Origin: Symbiodinium natans
Lineage: Eukaryota > Sar > Dinophyceae > Suessiales > Symbiodiniaceae
Assembly: GCA_905221605.1 (NCBI GenBank)
Contig: CAJNDS010000444.1
Location: 1 to 64,000, forward strand
DNA: 64,000 nt
Reading direction: 5' to 3'
Numbering within the stretch: the stretch's first letter is position 1; each line of letters begins with the position of its first letter. Under the pieces are notes generated by a model. That model was not told the DNA's origin, did not search any database, and saw only the letters and a list, made by a program, of their open reading frames with translations. Below are positions 47,990 through 59,215 of this stretch, one piece after another. A program made the position numbers and the translations under genes.

Positions 47990-49060
47990 GTGCCTGAATG
48001 GTCGACGATTGCATGGTCTGACCTGCCAGCCCCACCTGTCGAGGAAGTCAGCCTCGAGGTTATCAAGGGCTGGCAGCGTGACACGTCTAGGGCAGTTGGT
48101 GGCTTCTGCCGGAGGGCCTTGCTCAGCGAGCTTGATGAAGCGTCGGTGCCGCCGGCATCTAAATGATGCCGCTGGAAAACTGGGAACTGGCGCGATGAGG
48201 CAGCCAACAAAGCTGCATGGTTGGCATTGACAGATGATTTCGTTTGTTTTGTGAGTGAGCACGTTTGGGTTTACCCACGAAAGCTCGTGACCAATTTGTA
48301 CCTTCAGCTTGAGCCCTCCAAAGGGGCAACCGTGTGGCACATGTGTTTGTCCGTGATCTCAACGTCGTGCCTGCGCAGCGTGACGAGCGCCGTATCGAAG
48401 TCATCGCCAATGGCCTCCCGCCCTGGAACGGGACGCAGGTCGCTCTCGATGCCACGCTCGTCTCGCCCTCACAACCTCAGCTGAGCCACGGCGACTGAGT
48501 GGCACCACAGCTGGCAGCTAGTGCTGCGTTTTCCCGCTGCTCGGCGAAGCAAAGAGCGCACGTACCCTGAGCTGGTCGGTTCGCGGCATTGCCACATATT
48601 GCCACCTTGTCGTTCTGGGCATTGAAGTCGGTGGCCGTTGGAGCGCCGAGGCGGCATCGTTTATCCGCTTGCTCGCCCGCTGCCGTGCCCGGGCTGCGCC
48701 TCCACCATCCCAAGCCACCACGTCTGCCTTCGCACTACGTTGGTCAGCACTTTTCTTTTTTGAGACGGCCAAGTCCTTCGCAGCCAGTCTTCTTGCTGTG
48801 CCCCTGGCCAGAACCACAAACCTCGACGTCTTGCTTAGCCCCTGGCCGGGACCTCCCACCTCGATGGGGCTGCGCCGCTCCTCAGTGACATCCTTGCAGA
48901 CTCATCTGAGGGTCCTGCCCTTGCCAGCCGCCTGGCGTGAGTCGTCTGCGTTCTCCCCACCTTCGCCTCCCGAATGCGTAAGCATCTGCGATGCCACCTG
49001 CATTGGGACCGCATTGAACGGTAAGCCAAAAAGGCTCGCAGAAAAATCATTAAAAAAGAA
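47990..49060 (+). pseudogene. decayed retroelement C-terminal region, copy A
   Basis: Frames in succession give IKGWQRDTSRAV (about 48060), RDLNVVPAQRDERRIEVIANGLP with ALDATLVSP (48349-48498), RTYPELV (about 48560), LVVLGIEVGGRWSAEAASFIRLLARCRARAAP (48600-48690) and a trailing HWDR-like motif (about 48990). The same ordered motifs recur in copies B-F, so they come from one multi-domain protein family common in dinoflagellate retroelement ORFs (recollection). The D-A-T-L-V-S-P and E-V-G-G-R-W motifs could be nuclease-like, but I cannot show it. Frameshifts and gaps make it non-functional. Confidence 0.6.
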
Positions 49061-49400
49061 CCTACGGATACAAACGCTGGTCACGACATGGGATAAGGAA
49101 CCCGTCCCAATGCAAAATTGGAGGCGTGTTGCTTCGCAAACGGTGATGCACAGGTGCACAAACTTCTGCTACCGAACTTGACCCATCCTCGATCGCCCTG
49201 CTTGAGTCACAAGCCGGCCCAGTTGTTGCCTGGGTACCCACAGCGACGCCCCACCTCCCCGAGTTGACGTTTGATTCTCCTCTCTTCCGTTTGTGTTGTT
49301 TTTGCTCCGCATTTTTTCCGATGTCCCAAGCGAAGCGGTCCCAGTGCACACCTAGTGGCCTAGGGCAAAGGCTTGCGAAATGGCGGAGAAAAGGTGCGAG

Positions 49401-49423
49401 AAAAAAAAAAAAAAAAAAAAAAA
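49401..49423 (+). repeat. poly(A) run of 23
   Basis: Follows GGCGGAGAAAAGGTGCGAG. The related sequence GAGAAAAAGTGCGAG, followed by a shorter A run, is on the minus strand near 47410-47455. Possibly a retroposition tail. Confidence 0.6.
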
Positions 49424-49539
49424 CGAAGGGGTGACCATCCCGAGTGCGGAGTTTCGCGTACTCTTGTTGCAGCGCTTACGACTCCTGCTGCCTCTGGCCC
49501 CGCATGCCTGCTCCGGCCGCGGGCAACTCGACGCCTTTG

Positions 49540-49950
49540 GGGACCACCGATGTCTGCCAAGAGGCCGGGGCACGTGTCCCGCGTAACGTGCGGTTGGCGG
49601 ACATGAACCTGCTGACGCCGGTCCACGACGCACGCCGCATCGAGATCCCTCTGCAACGGCTTGACATTGTGGCATGGGGCCCGAGCTGCGACGCAGCGGC
49701 AATGGCGGGCGACCGTGGCTCCGGCCTCTCGACGGTGGTTTCCGGACGCGTTTCAGCTGGCTGTTGACACCGCCCTTGTCTCCCTGCCCATCGCGTCGGC
49801 ATCAGCTGCATGGCGCTTGGTTCGCCCGGCCAAAGAGCGGGTACCCTGAGCTCTGCTGGAGCGGCCTGGCAGTCCTAGCCCCGAGGCCACAACGTTCATT
49901 CGCCAGCACGTCGTTTGCAACTGCACGAGCAGCAGTGGTCCTGAAACAAC
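49540..49950 (+). pseudogene. decayed retroelement fragment, copy B
   Basis: EAGARVPRNVRLADMNL and VHDARRIEIPLQ (49550-49650), then remnants of the VD-TLVS motif and GYPELCWSG in other frames. Upstream parts are missing. Confidence 0.45.
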
Positions 49951-50499
49951 CGTCCAGCGGTCAGTATCTACATGTGAAACAAAAAGCACTCAAAAAGCAC
50001 AAGAAGATGCCCAAACTCACATAAATACGAAGGGACACAAGACGTGTCAAATACTACTCCGGGGTTCCAAACCCGCAAGCAGCGACCGTTGAGCTTGGCA
50101 AATGCTAGCCACAAAGCTCACGAGCCTTCTGTGCCAGCCTGCGAAAACTGGCAACGTATGCAACGTCGATGGCGACGCGCAACCCCTCCGCGATTTCTTG
50201 GCAGATGGAGCTCGGCCACGTGGCTGCTTGTACATGCTTGTACATGATTAGGAGAGTTTTTTGCCTGAGCCCTCAATGGGCCCCCTCCGCGCCCATCAGG
50301 CCTGACTCGGATTCATTGGCACTGACGGCACGGCAGCCAGTTTGATATATGCCAATTTCCGCCGCCGCCTGGCGGCGGAAAAAGGCGTTTTAAAAAAAGG
50401 TTACGAAGCATCATTGGATGGAGTCGCGACGAAGCACCGTGGGAGGAGACGATGACGCATGAACGCTCGGGCATAGCAAGGACTCACGTCGCCGCGTAG

Positions 50500-50900
50500 C
50501 CGATGAACATCCATGTCCCGGTCACAGACAGTTGGCGCATTGAAGTAGACACCCAACCATGGTGTGCTGTTGACGGCGCTGGTGTGACACCTACCGCTGC
50601 TGCCGCCTGGGCGTCGTTTGCATTGAGGTCGGGGGACGCTTTAGGGCCGAAGCGGCGATTCTGCAGCGTCTGCTCGCCCGACAGCACGCCGCTGCTGGCT
50701 AGCCGCGCAAGTTGCGCGATGGGCGGTTGCCGTCTTAGCGCGTTTGCGCGAGCTCTTGCTCGAGTTCCCGCTCGCGCAGGGGTGAAATCAGTGCGGCTTA
50801 CTGGGCATTTGGGGCCAACACGCTGCCAGCGCTCATCAGCGCTCGCACGTCGAGACACCCTCCCTTCGCTCAAACACTTGCGCGCTCCCTCGCCGGCCCC
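50500..50900 (+). pseudogene. decayed retroelement fragment, copy C
   Basis: NIHVPVTDSWRIEVDTQP at about 50500-50560 corresponds to the 'D.RRIEV' motif. The rest drifts through frames with Ala/Arg-rich residues. Weakest copy. Confidence 0.35.
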
Positions 50901-50994
50901 GGCCTTTTGCCCCCCCGCCCTGGAAGCCACGGCGATTCACGGCGTCCTTGCAAGCTGCAGGCTTCGAGGCCCGCCTCGTGGAACGCCGTCCTAA

Positions 50995-52620
50995 CGGCTG
51001 CTGCCCCACCCGCTCCAGCAGAAGACGACCCCACTGACCTCACAGGCGGATGGCAGCGCCATGCATCGCAGGCGGTTGACGACTTTTGCCAGCGTGCCAG
51101 CCGCAGAGACGATGCCGCCAGCCTGGCCATGTTGGACTCGCAGTCGGGGCCCCACGCAGCGAGCGTGTTCACAACCCGGCCCGTCTCGGCTGAGCTCTCC
51201 CTCAGCTCGCCACTCTTCCGTGTGCTGCTGCTCCGGCGACTCCGCCTGCCACTCGGCTGCCTATGCTCGGCACAAGGAATCCTATCTCAACACCGCCCAA
51301 TCTTGCGAGGGGGAAGGGGCGGTTTTCGTTTCCATGGTCATGGAGACCACTGGGACTTGGGACAAGGGCGCAGCTACTGTTTTGCAGCATATTGCGCGTG
51401 CTGTGGCGTCCCGTGTGCACGCTGCCTTGGTCCAGGAATTGTGCGTTGTGGCGCGACTAAGGAGCCATGAGGAGACGATTGGACTTGTGAGCAACGTGGC
51501 CGGTGGTCCTTCAATAACTTTTGGGTCCGTGAAGCTCCTTTTGTTACGGCCCGTGGGCATGCATGGCGCGGGAGTTCTCGCGGGACGCCGGAGACTCGTG
51601 CGGGTGTCGGGGCTCGCCCTACGGCCCACCATGTTCTCTGCCTTGATGTCAGTGTGGACGCATGCTGCATCACTGCTGCATCATTGGGTGTCGGACGCAG
51701 GACGTGCGAGCTGCTTGAAGGGTAGCGTTGTACGATGTTTTCGGTCCAGTTTTGGCATTGCCCTCAGAAGTAGGCGCGGCTTGGTACTCCTGCCGCTGTC
51801 TCAGCAATGCCAAAGCATGCTTGTTTCCTTTTCCCGTTGTCCAAAGCGTGTGGTTTCTCAAGCCCAGTTCAAATTTGAGGACTGTGAAGCCACAAGCGCA
51901 CAGAACCTGCCCCTCACCGCTGTGCGGTGCCGCTGCCGGCAACTACATGACCCTTTTGCAGCATGTCCTCGGTCCGGCATCCTTCGCCCCCGGGGTGGGC
52001 CACTCGAGCGTGCTGCGGCCCGCATCTGCCGAGAGGCCGGAGCCACGGTAGCTCTCAACCTCCGGCTGCGGAACCTGAATGTCGACGTCGCCCGACAGGA
52101 TGAACGTCGCATTGAGGTCATCGCGGTGGCTCACAGTTCGCGGTCGACACCACGCTGGTCTCCCCCGCTGACTTTGGCACGCTTCCCGGAGGGCCGGCGG
52201 ACGCACAGCAGAGGCCGCACTTTCACATGCACGCAGGGCCCTGCAAGGCGAAGGAACGCACCTGAGCTCCGGCCATCTGCAAGGTGCAAGCTGGTCGTCC
52301 TCGCCCTTGAGCTCGGCGGCCGTTGCAGCGCCGAGGCCGCGACCTTTGTCTGTCTTCTTGCGCGCCTCCGCGCTCGGGCCCTCCCCGCCTCCTCCCTCGG
52401 GGCTGGCATTTCTGCCCGCCCGCGCCTTCGCAGCTAGCCTCCTCGCCTTGCCTCTCTCCGGCACGGCCAATGTTGATGGTGAGGCCCGTTGCTCAGCGAC
52501 ATCGTCGCTGACTCTTTCCAATCCCCGCCCCTCGCAAGCCGTAGGCCCTAGGCCACTAAGTATGCGCCGGGACCGCTTCGCCTGGGACGTTGGAAAAAGG
52601 CGCGGAGAAAAAACATCGCG
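50995..52620 (+). pseudogene. decayed retroelement region, copy D, with internal insert
   Basis: GGWQRHASQAVDDF and SSPLFRVLLLRRLRLPL at 51040-51260, then about 650 bases without family motifs, then CREAGATVALNLRLRNLNV, QDERRIEVIA (52030-52130), LVVLALELGGRCSAEAATF (about 52290-52350) and DRFAWDVGKRRGEK (52570-52612). It shows the full motif order of the family. A 458-codon frame (51061-52437) spans both halves, but its middle does not look coding. Confidence 0.55.
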
Positions 52621-52835
52621 ACTCCTGCACATGAAGTTGGCTGATGTGAAGAGTGCAGCCGATGTCGCCCGTGAAGATCGATCGCACCAAATGCTGCAAA
52701 GTGCACTCTTTAGCCCTGGGAGTGTCGCTTCTGGCGACCACGCCTGGGCATGCACTCGCACCGGGCTGCTTGCTCGCAGGGCGAAAATAGTGGAACTGGC
52801 ATGGGTGCGGGTGGCTCGGGAGGCCGCCCCCAACC

Positions 52836-53215
52836 GTGGCTAACGCACACAACCGCACCCAACGTGCGCTCCGACGACCGGCGCCGCCTGGACCTCGTCA
52901 TTTACGGCGCGACCCCCCTCAGCGGGGATTGCTGAGACGCAACACTGGTTTCGCCGCTGTCGCGCACAGGCTTGCCCCGCCGCAAGCGAGCCGCCTACCC
53001 GGAGCTGAACGCTGGCGGCCTGCAACAGCTCGTGGTGTTGGGAAGTGAGGTTGGAGGACGCTGGAATGCCGGTGCGCAGCAGCTGCTCCGGGCGCTGGTC
53101 CGGCTCCGTGCCCAACGAGCTCCTCCAGCCATGCAAAGCGCTGAATGGCCGGCATGGCCCGTGCCGCTCCACGCGAGCAAGCTGTCGGCCCCATGGCTGG
53201 ACCGACCTTAGTTGC
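52836..53215 (+). pseudogene. decayed retroelement fragment, copy E (distinct subfamily)
   Basis: APNVRSDDRRRLDLVIYG (52858-52910), then a frame change, then AAYPELNAGG, LVVLGSEVGGRWNAGAQQLLRALVRLRAQRAPP (52988-53125). The motifs match copies A-D, but the wording differs (LDLVIYGATPL for IEVIANGLPL), so a second subfamily is present. Confidence 0.55.
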
Positions 53216-54185
53216 TTCGCGGCCCTTAGAACGCCGTAGTATCCGTAGTGTGGGCAACTATGCACAAGGCATACGGCAGGAACCTGCCTTGGGCGCTCGG
53301 CGAGCAACTCCCCCAGCGGTAGCTCCAAGTCATCCCCTGCGTCACACGAGCTCTAGCAGCGTTTGTTCGTGTGTGATCGTGTGCGCGCAATGCTGCCAGT
53401 GATGCGAGGCAATGCCACCGCCACCCGCCACGGCAGCAATCCACGGCGCGCTCGCTCGTCCTCGTGCCCGCGCGAGCGCGTTGGGGCTGAATATCTTAAC
53501 ACGGCAGCCCTCTGCCGAGACCAGGGGCTGCAGTTCCAAAAAAACAAAAAAGTTCCTTGCGGAATCATCTTGTGGTGGCTGGGGACGTGAAGCAATCAAG
53601 GTCTGGCGCACACTTGGCCGCCAAGTCCGGTGATGGATGGGGTGCGGCCACCGAGCAGCTCTTGCAGTGCCTCAGCGTCACGCTCCAGCGTGAGAACGCC
53701 CGTGCTGTCCTGCGCCGCCTGCCCGAAGGAGCGCAGTCCGCCTCCACTCCGCTGCAAAACCCGTGATCCTCCCAAACCTGCGCGCCCCTGAAAGAGCGGG
53801 CCTCTGCCCTTGCTTGACCTGTTTGCCTGGCTCTTCTCGCACCTGACCTCTGATTGGGCTCGTCAAGCTTCCTTTGGCCTCCGCTTGGGTCCGTCACGCC
53901 TCTTGTACATAGCTTGTGAAGTATATAGCACATGCTGCTACGGCCCATCGGCAAACATGGTGCTGGAGCTCGTGCGGGACACCGGAGACTCCTGCAGGTG
54001 TCGGGGGTTCGCCCTACGGCCGCCTTGCTCTCTGCCTTCTGATGGTGGAGTGGACGCATCCTGCATCGCGAGACTCTCAAACAGGTTCGACGCGGGGCTT
54101 TGGCCGTGCCGCATTCTGTTGGTCATGTTCACAAGCAACGTAGCCCCAAACCCTTAACCCAATGAGGTTTTAGGGTTGTTTACCA

Positions 54186-54530
54186 ACAAACTTCCATGTC
54201 GGTGGGGCTGAATCGTCCTCCGACTTCCATGCCGAACACGATGAACCGACGACGCCCTGGCCCGCCAGCCCGCCGTTCCGGGTAGGCATGACGCGGTACG
54301 CCGCATCCGAGGTCGGCACTGGTGGGGAGTGCTGTGAGGGCGGAGCTGGCGCCATCCCCCCTGCGACAGCAGCAGCGCACGAGACGCAGGATCAAGGTCA
54401 CTGAAAAGCGTTTCGAACGCGCGCTGGTCGACAGAGGCGCTGGCGGCCAACCCTTTCGGGTCGGTGGACCGGCCGCTTCGGCAGGGTGAGCGCGCGGCGG
54501 CGCTCCCTCGCACAACGCAGCCCATGCCGG
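54186..54530 (-). pseudogene. decayed retroelement fragment, copy F, opposite strand
   Basis: Minus-strand frames give AFETLFSDLDPASRALLLSQGG, SSALTALPTSADLG, HAYPER and RFIVFGMEVGGRFS. These correspond to the GWQ/FR part and the YPEL and EVGGRW parts of the family, with the DERRIEV section deleted. Confidence 0.5.
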
Positions 54531-55147
54531 CACGTCGAGGCCGAGCGTTCTTAACAGCCCGGCCGCCTAATGGTTCGCTTCGGCCTTAAGCATGCGAACG
54601 CGTGTAACGGCAACACACGGAAACAATGCTCCACCATGGTCGATTCGTGTTGGTGCTAGTCCCTGTGTCAGCTCGTTGGCGACCGTTTCAGTGCTTGTTG
54701 TGGCCCATTTTTCTTACCCGGCCACGTGAGCAGCAGTTGCCATGTCAGGTTGCTCCAGGTTCCATCCCGGCGGACCTCGTTGCAACTGCTGTTGGTCAGA
54801 AGGCACGGTGGCACATTTTTCCAAAAGCATCCTGCAGCTGTCAAGTTTATGGCAATGCTGCTTGGACAACGTAGACACGTTTGGCTTCGCGACATGTCAA
54901 GGTCACAACCCCAAATGGTGTTGTTTATGAGCCCCTTGAGCTGGGTCTGCTTCTTAGCAAATGTGTTGGGTAGTTTCTTTCCGCATACCGAGTTTATGTG
55001 CATACGAGACCATCTGAGGTACATCTGAGACGGGCCCAAGAAATGGGCCACCACGTGGAGGAGCCAATCTTCTGCTCAAGTCGCTCGGCTACTTTTGCCA
55101 CACTGCTTCGCCACATTTGTGGAACATTTGCTTTCACGAACTTCCTT

Positions 55148-55175
55148 CTCTCTCTCTCTCTGGTTTTTCTTTTTC

Positions 55176-55210
<35 letters not shown>

Positions 55211-55226
55211 TTTTTTTCTCTCTCGA
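55148..55226. repeat. CT microsatellite
   Basis: About 80 bases of (CT)n with T runs, similar in content to the large array at 44757 but short. Confidence 0.85.
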
Positions 55227-56019
55227 GGTATGCAGCGCACATCCAGAGCTTCGATGGCCCTGTTGTAGATTCGTCGACGTTCAGAGGCTCGTCCTGGCCC
55301 CGGACAAAGGCTTGAGCTGCATTGGCAAGCCCTAGAAGTACTGATTGTCGATGTGATGATATGTGACATGTGATGTTTGTACTGCTGAGGCGCAAGCCCA
55401 ACAAGGTCGACTATGTCGAATGCAGGCTAAACGTTGATATGGCCTCAGCTTGCCATGGAGCCATGGTTTTGACTTCCGCCATGCAAGATGCAGCAAGCCT
55501 AGGACCCTTCGCTTCCAAATTGTCTCTTCGAAGTCCGGCCCTTGGCCCTTGGTTGGCGGATGTTGGCCGGCCTTGTTTCAAGAAAGTAGGATGGTGCTCA
55601 GGGCAGACCCTAGGCTGGTGGAGAGTTAGGCGCCCCTCGACCTACCGCGACTCCAGGGTAGGTTTTATTTTATATCCTACGTGAAGAAAAGCAAAAAAAC
55701 GCAAAGCTTTTTTCCTTGACGCGTCGTTGTCATTATAGTCACAGTACTGTGTAACTTTTCAAAGATTTTTCCAAATAGAACATAGGGAAGTTGAGGGTTA
55801 GAACGACAGAACGCAAGAAGAAAGGAAACAACGGAAGAAGAAAGAAACACTTACGGAAAGAAATAAGAAAGAAGGAAGGGCCGTCCAAATCCGTCCTGCG
55901 AGCATTGTGTTTGACATGGAAGGCCTGCCCCCCGGCAACCCCTCCGTTTTTTAAGCCTTGCAAGCCTTCTCTATTAACAAAGGATCATGCCATTAGGAGG
56001 ACTTGCGCTGAGAAATGAT

Positions 56020-56098
56020 GCTGCCGCTTCTGCTGCTGCCGCTTCTGCTGCTGCCGCTTCTGCTGCTGCTGCGGCGGCGGCGGCAGCCTGCTGCTGCG
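56020..56098. repeat. CTGCTGCCGCTT repeat
   Basis: Trinucleotide-type array (GCTGCTGCCGCTTCT units, then GCGGCG). The minus-strand Ala/Glu frame is an artefact. Confidence 0.8.
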
Positions 56099-56171
56099 AC
56101 GAACTTTGATAACATACAGTACGTTTAAAGAGGCGCCCGGGCAATATTAATACTATAATACTAATGATGTA

Positions 56172-56246
56172 GTTCTCACGCACTCTTTTTATTGGATTAC
56201 AAATGAACGCAGTGAGTGCGTGAATACAATAATAAAGAGTGAGAAC
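56172..56246. repeat. short inverted repeat, possible miniature element
   Basis: GTTCTCAC at 56172 pairs with GTGAGAAC at 56239, and nested inside CACGCACTC (56177) pairs with GAGTGCGTG (56214). A 75-base double fold-back in A+T-rich DNA. Confidence 0.6.
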
Positions 56247-56249
56247 GAA

Positions 56250-58990
56250 ACCACAACTGCAGGAAATCCACCAATCATAACCTCTTCACTTAGTATTAAC
56301 CGGGTGAACAAGGGGTTAATAGCGTACTAAAAGCCCTATAAAAATACTAAATTATAAGGAACCTGTGACGCATGAATTTAGTATTTTTTAACAGGCTTTT
56401 GGGGAAGTGTCTGTAAGGTTGGGACACAAGACCCTGAGAACTTGGATGTAGAACTCAAGCCTTTGGTAACAGCCTGGTGATTGTACTTCGTTCCCTTGTT
56501 CGTTCATGTAATTCACTTTTGAATACTGCCGACCGACCAGATTCAGGAAATCAAAGGTCAGGAATTTCAGCTCTGTGCCTTAATCTTGCAGGTGGGTCCA
56601 GCCACACTCCCAGGCGATAACAAGAGTCATGAATGGTGTTTTTCCCTTTTTCTTTTCTCTTCTTGTTAAGGGCGCTTTTGGGCACAATGAGTATTGCTAA
56701 GTTCCCGACTATTTCCGACTGCATCAGGGCCTCGCAACTAACCAGTACGCAATGGACAGTCACGGCTGAAGTTCGCACAAACCGTCACAAACCAAGGCTG
56801 TAAAGCTCATGAAGGTTGGAGCCAAAGGCGGGTCTGTTTTCTGCATGTGGATATGGCCAGCTTATGCTGCAGCAGGTCGTGCTGTTTGCCCGCCTAGCTT
56901 GAGTTATGGCTGTTGCCTCAGATGTCGTGAGCACTTGGTTCATGACTCTTGGGCGGCTCAAAAGCAAAGCACCCTGTGGTGAGAGTGAGCTCTTAGGACT
57001 CATACCTTACTCACGTCGCCTAGCGGCATGGTGCACGCTGAGGGTAAGCTCACGTTTGCTTCGCGAAAGAAGCCTGCGCAAGAACACGAGTTATTCTGGA
57101 CAGCGAGCTGAGTTGTTCGCAGATTGCGCGTCCGAGTTTTGCACGATGTCTTCTCAAGTTCAAAAGTGTGAGGCTCCACCATTTGGGCCTTTTAAGGAGC
57201 CAGCGCTTGCAGGGATTCTTTCCACTTACGCAACCAGCCGTATAACTTGCAAGATTTGCATCAGTGCTGAAATTGCGGCTGCTGGTGCTTTCCCCAGGCG
57301 AGGGCAAGGTGGCCTTTGATGCTGATGAGAATGCTGACGTCAAGAAGGCCCATGCGAAAGAATGCGTATGAGTCAGGTCGTCTTGCGTCGTTCATGTTTG
57401 GCCAGGTTGAAGCAGGCTCCACACTTTATTACGACTTGGAGCTGTTCGACTCCCAGCCGATGAAAGCCATACCGTGTTTGACTGTGTTTTAGGTTATGAG
57501 AGTGCAGTCTGAGGATTCGCATTATCAAGCCCTGAGTTGTCTTCATCCTCTGTGCATACCGTGCCGGTCGACTTGAGCTGCACAAATGCAGGACGCCTCT
57601 GCAGAGTACGTTTGTTGACGGTACCGTCATACTCTGTGCTTGCTGTGCTTGCTCCAGCATCTGCTTGATGAACCGGCAAGCGGCTCACAGATGGGGAAAC
57701 GAAATTAAATCTGTCGGGGTGCCAGAAAAGTTTTTGCCAACATCAAGAGACCCAGAGCCTGTCCGTAGCAGTAGTGTGACATCTCGGAAATACATCACTC
57801 TTCTGAGTCAACCCGCTTTGGAATCCTGATGCTCTGCTGAACAATGCACTGGAACCCTCGAAAATCGATCGCTTGAAGCCTGTCTGTGTAGGCGCAACGC
57901 ATCAGAAGCTCACACGCTCATGTTTGCTGCATCGCATCGCGCCTACACCTGCAAGCTAAGCTGTCGAAGCCGCAATGGCGCCAGCCACTGAGTCATGCTG
58001 TCGTCAAGGCCTATATAGATAGAATCTAGAAACTGACTGGAAACTGACCTAGGACACAAGGATTGCATCGCTTCCAGCAGAGCGAGCGTTCCTTCAGCAG
58101 CCCTGGGCGAATGTCACTTCGCGCAGGCTCGATTTTTGGTGGCACAGTCACTATTTTCAAGCAGCCCGAAAGCCACCACAGGCTCCCGAACAGCTTGCAC
58201 ATTCAAACTTGGCTCTGCAAAGATATCGTTACTTTGCCTGTCGCGCGCGGATGCTGTGGCTGCATCTCACTCGCAGTAGTGCCAATTCACGAGGCATCGA
58301 TGCAGGGCAGATCAGGGCAGTGTCAGCACGGTTGGATTAGGCAGGACACGCTGAGCACAGGGAAGGCAGGCACGATATAAGAACTTCGAAGCATTTGCAG
58401 CAATCTGATATTTTGCTTCGGGGCGTCATGCTTCGAAAACGTGGCCTGGCAGCCGTGGTGGCTTGACTGAATTCATGACAAGAGTTTAAGTTGAATCGGA
58501 GAATGATGTTTGCTTTGGCGTGCGGGCTGTGGTGAGACACATGCGAGGCATGTTTGCTGGCAGTGACTGGCCTGGCCTGCCAACCGCTGGTGTGTCTAGT
58601 TCTGGGTGGATGGGCTCAGCAAGGCGCTTTGCATCGAAGGACTCGCTTCGCAGGTAGCGATGTTTCAATACGCAGGCGAAAGAACAAGCCCGCGAGTGGC
58701 CCTGGGAGCATCACTTGGGGAGGCGGGCAGTGAGTGAGCAGACCGATGTGAAGGCCAGTGACAAACCTAGTTTCCCAACCGACAAGTGGGGCTGTTAGAT
58801 TTCAAGGACAACACGGCACACATATGCACACATCATGTGTCGCACGTCAGGACAGCAGGCAGGCCAGGGAGGGAGGCCCAGGCACAAAGAAGATTAACCA
58901 ACCCAAGGACAACGTACCAGAATGTTGCCTTTACAATGTCTATATAGCAATGAGGCTCAGGCGGACAAGGAGGGCTACTGTGCACTGTCC
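56250..58990. other. no gene recognised
   Basis: Mixed-composition DNA. The best frame, 137 codons at 56906, has no motif. Host exons separated by introns could be present, but I cannot define them. Confidence 0.4.
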
Positions 58991-59054
58991 TATCCCCAGC
59001 CCACCATACCCGTCGAATCCCCGTCCTAAGCGCGCCGCCAGCCGAAAAGTATGA

Positions 59055-59215
59055 TTTTTCGGGCGCGGCATCTTGATACTTTTCCCACTTTTTTCGCCCT
59101 TTCGCGACTTTTCGCACCCTTTAGTGGCTTTAGTGGTGCTACCCTTGTGGTACTTTTCGCGCTTTTCGGGACCGTACGGCTTTTCGCACTTCTCGATTTT
59201 TCGCGTCTTGGGGGG
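59055..59215. repeat. degenerate ACTTTTCGC repeat
   Basis: Repeated CTTTTCG(C/G) words every 12-20 bases over 160 bases. Confidence 0.5.
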
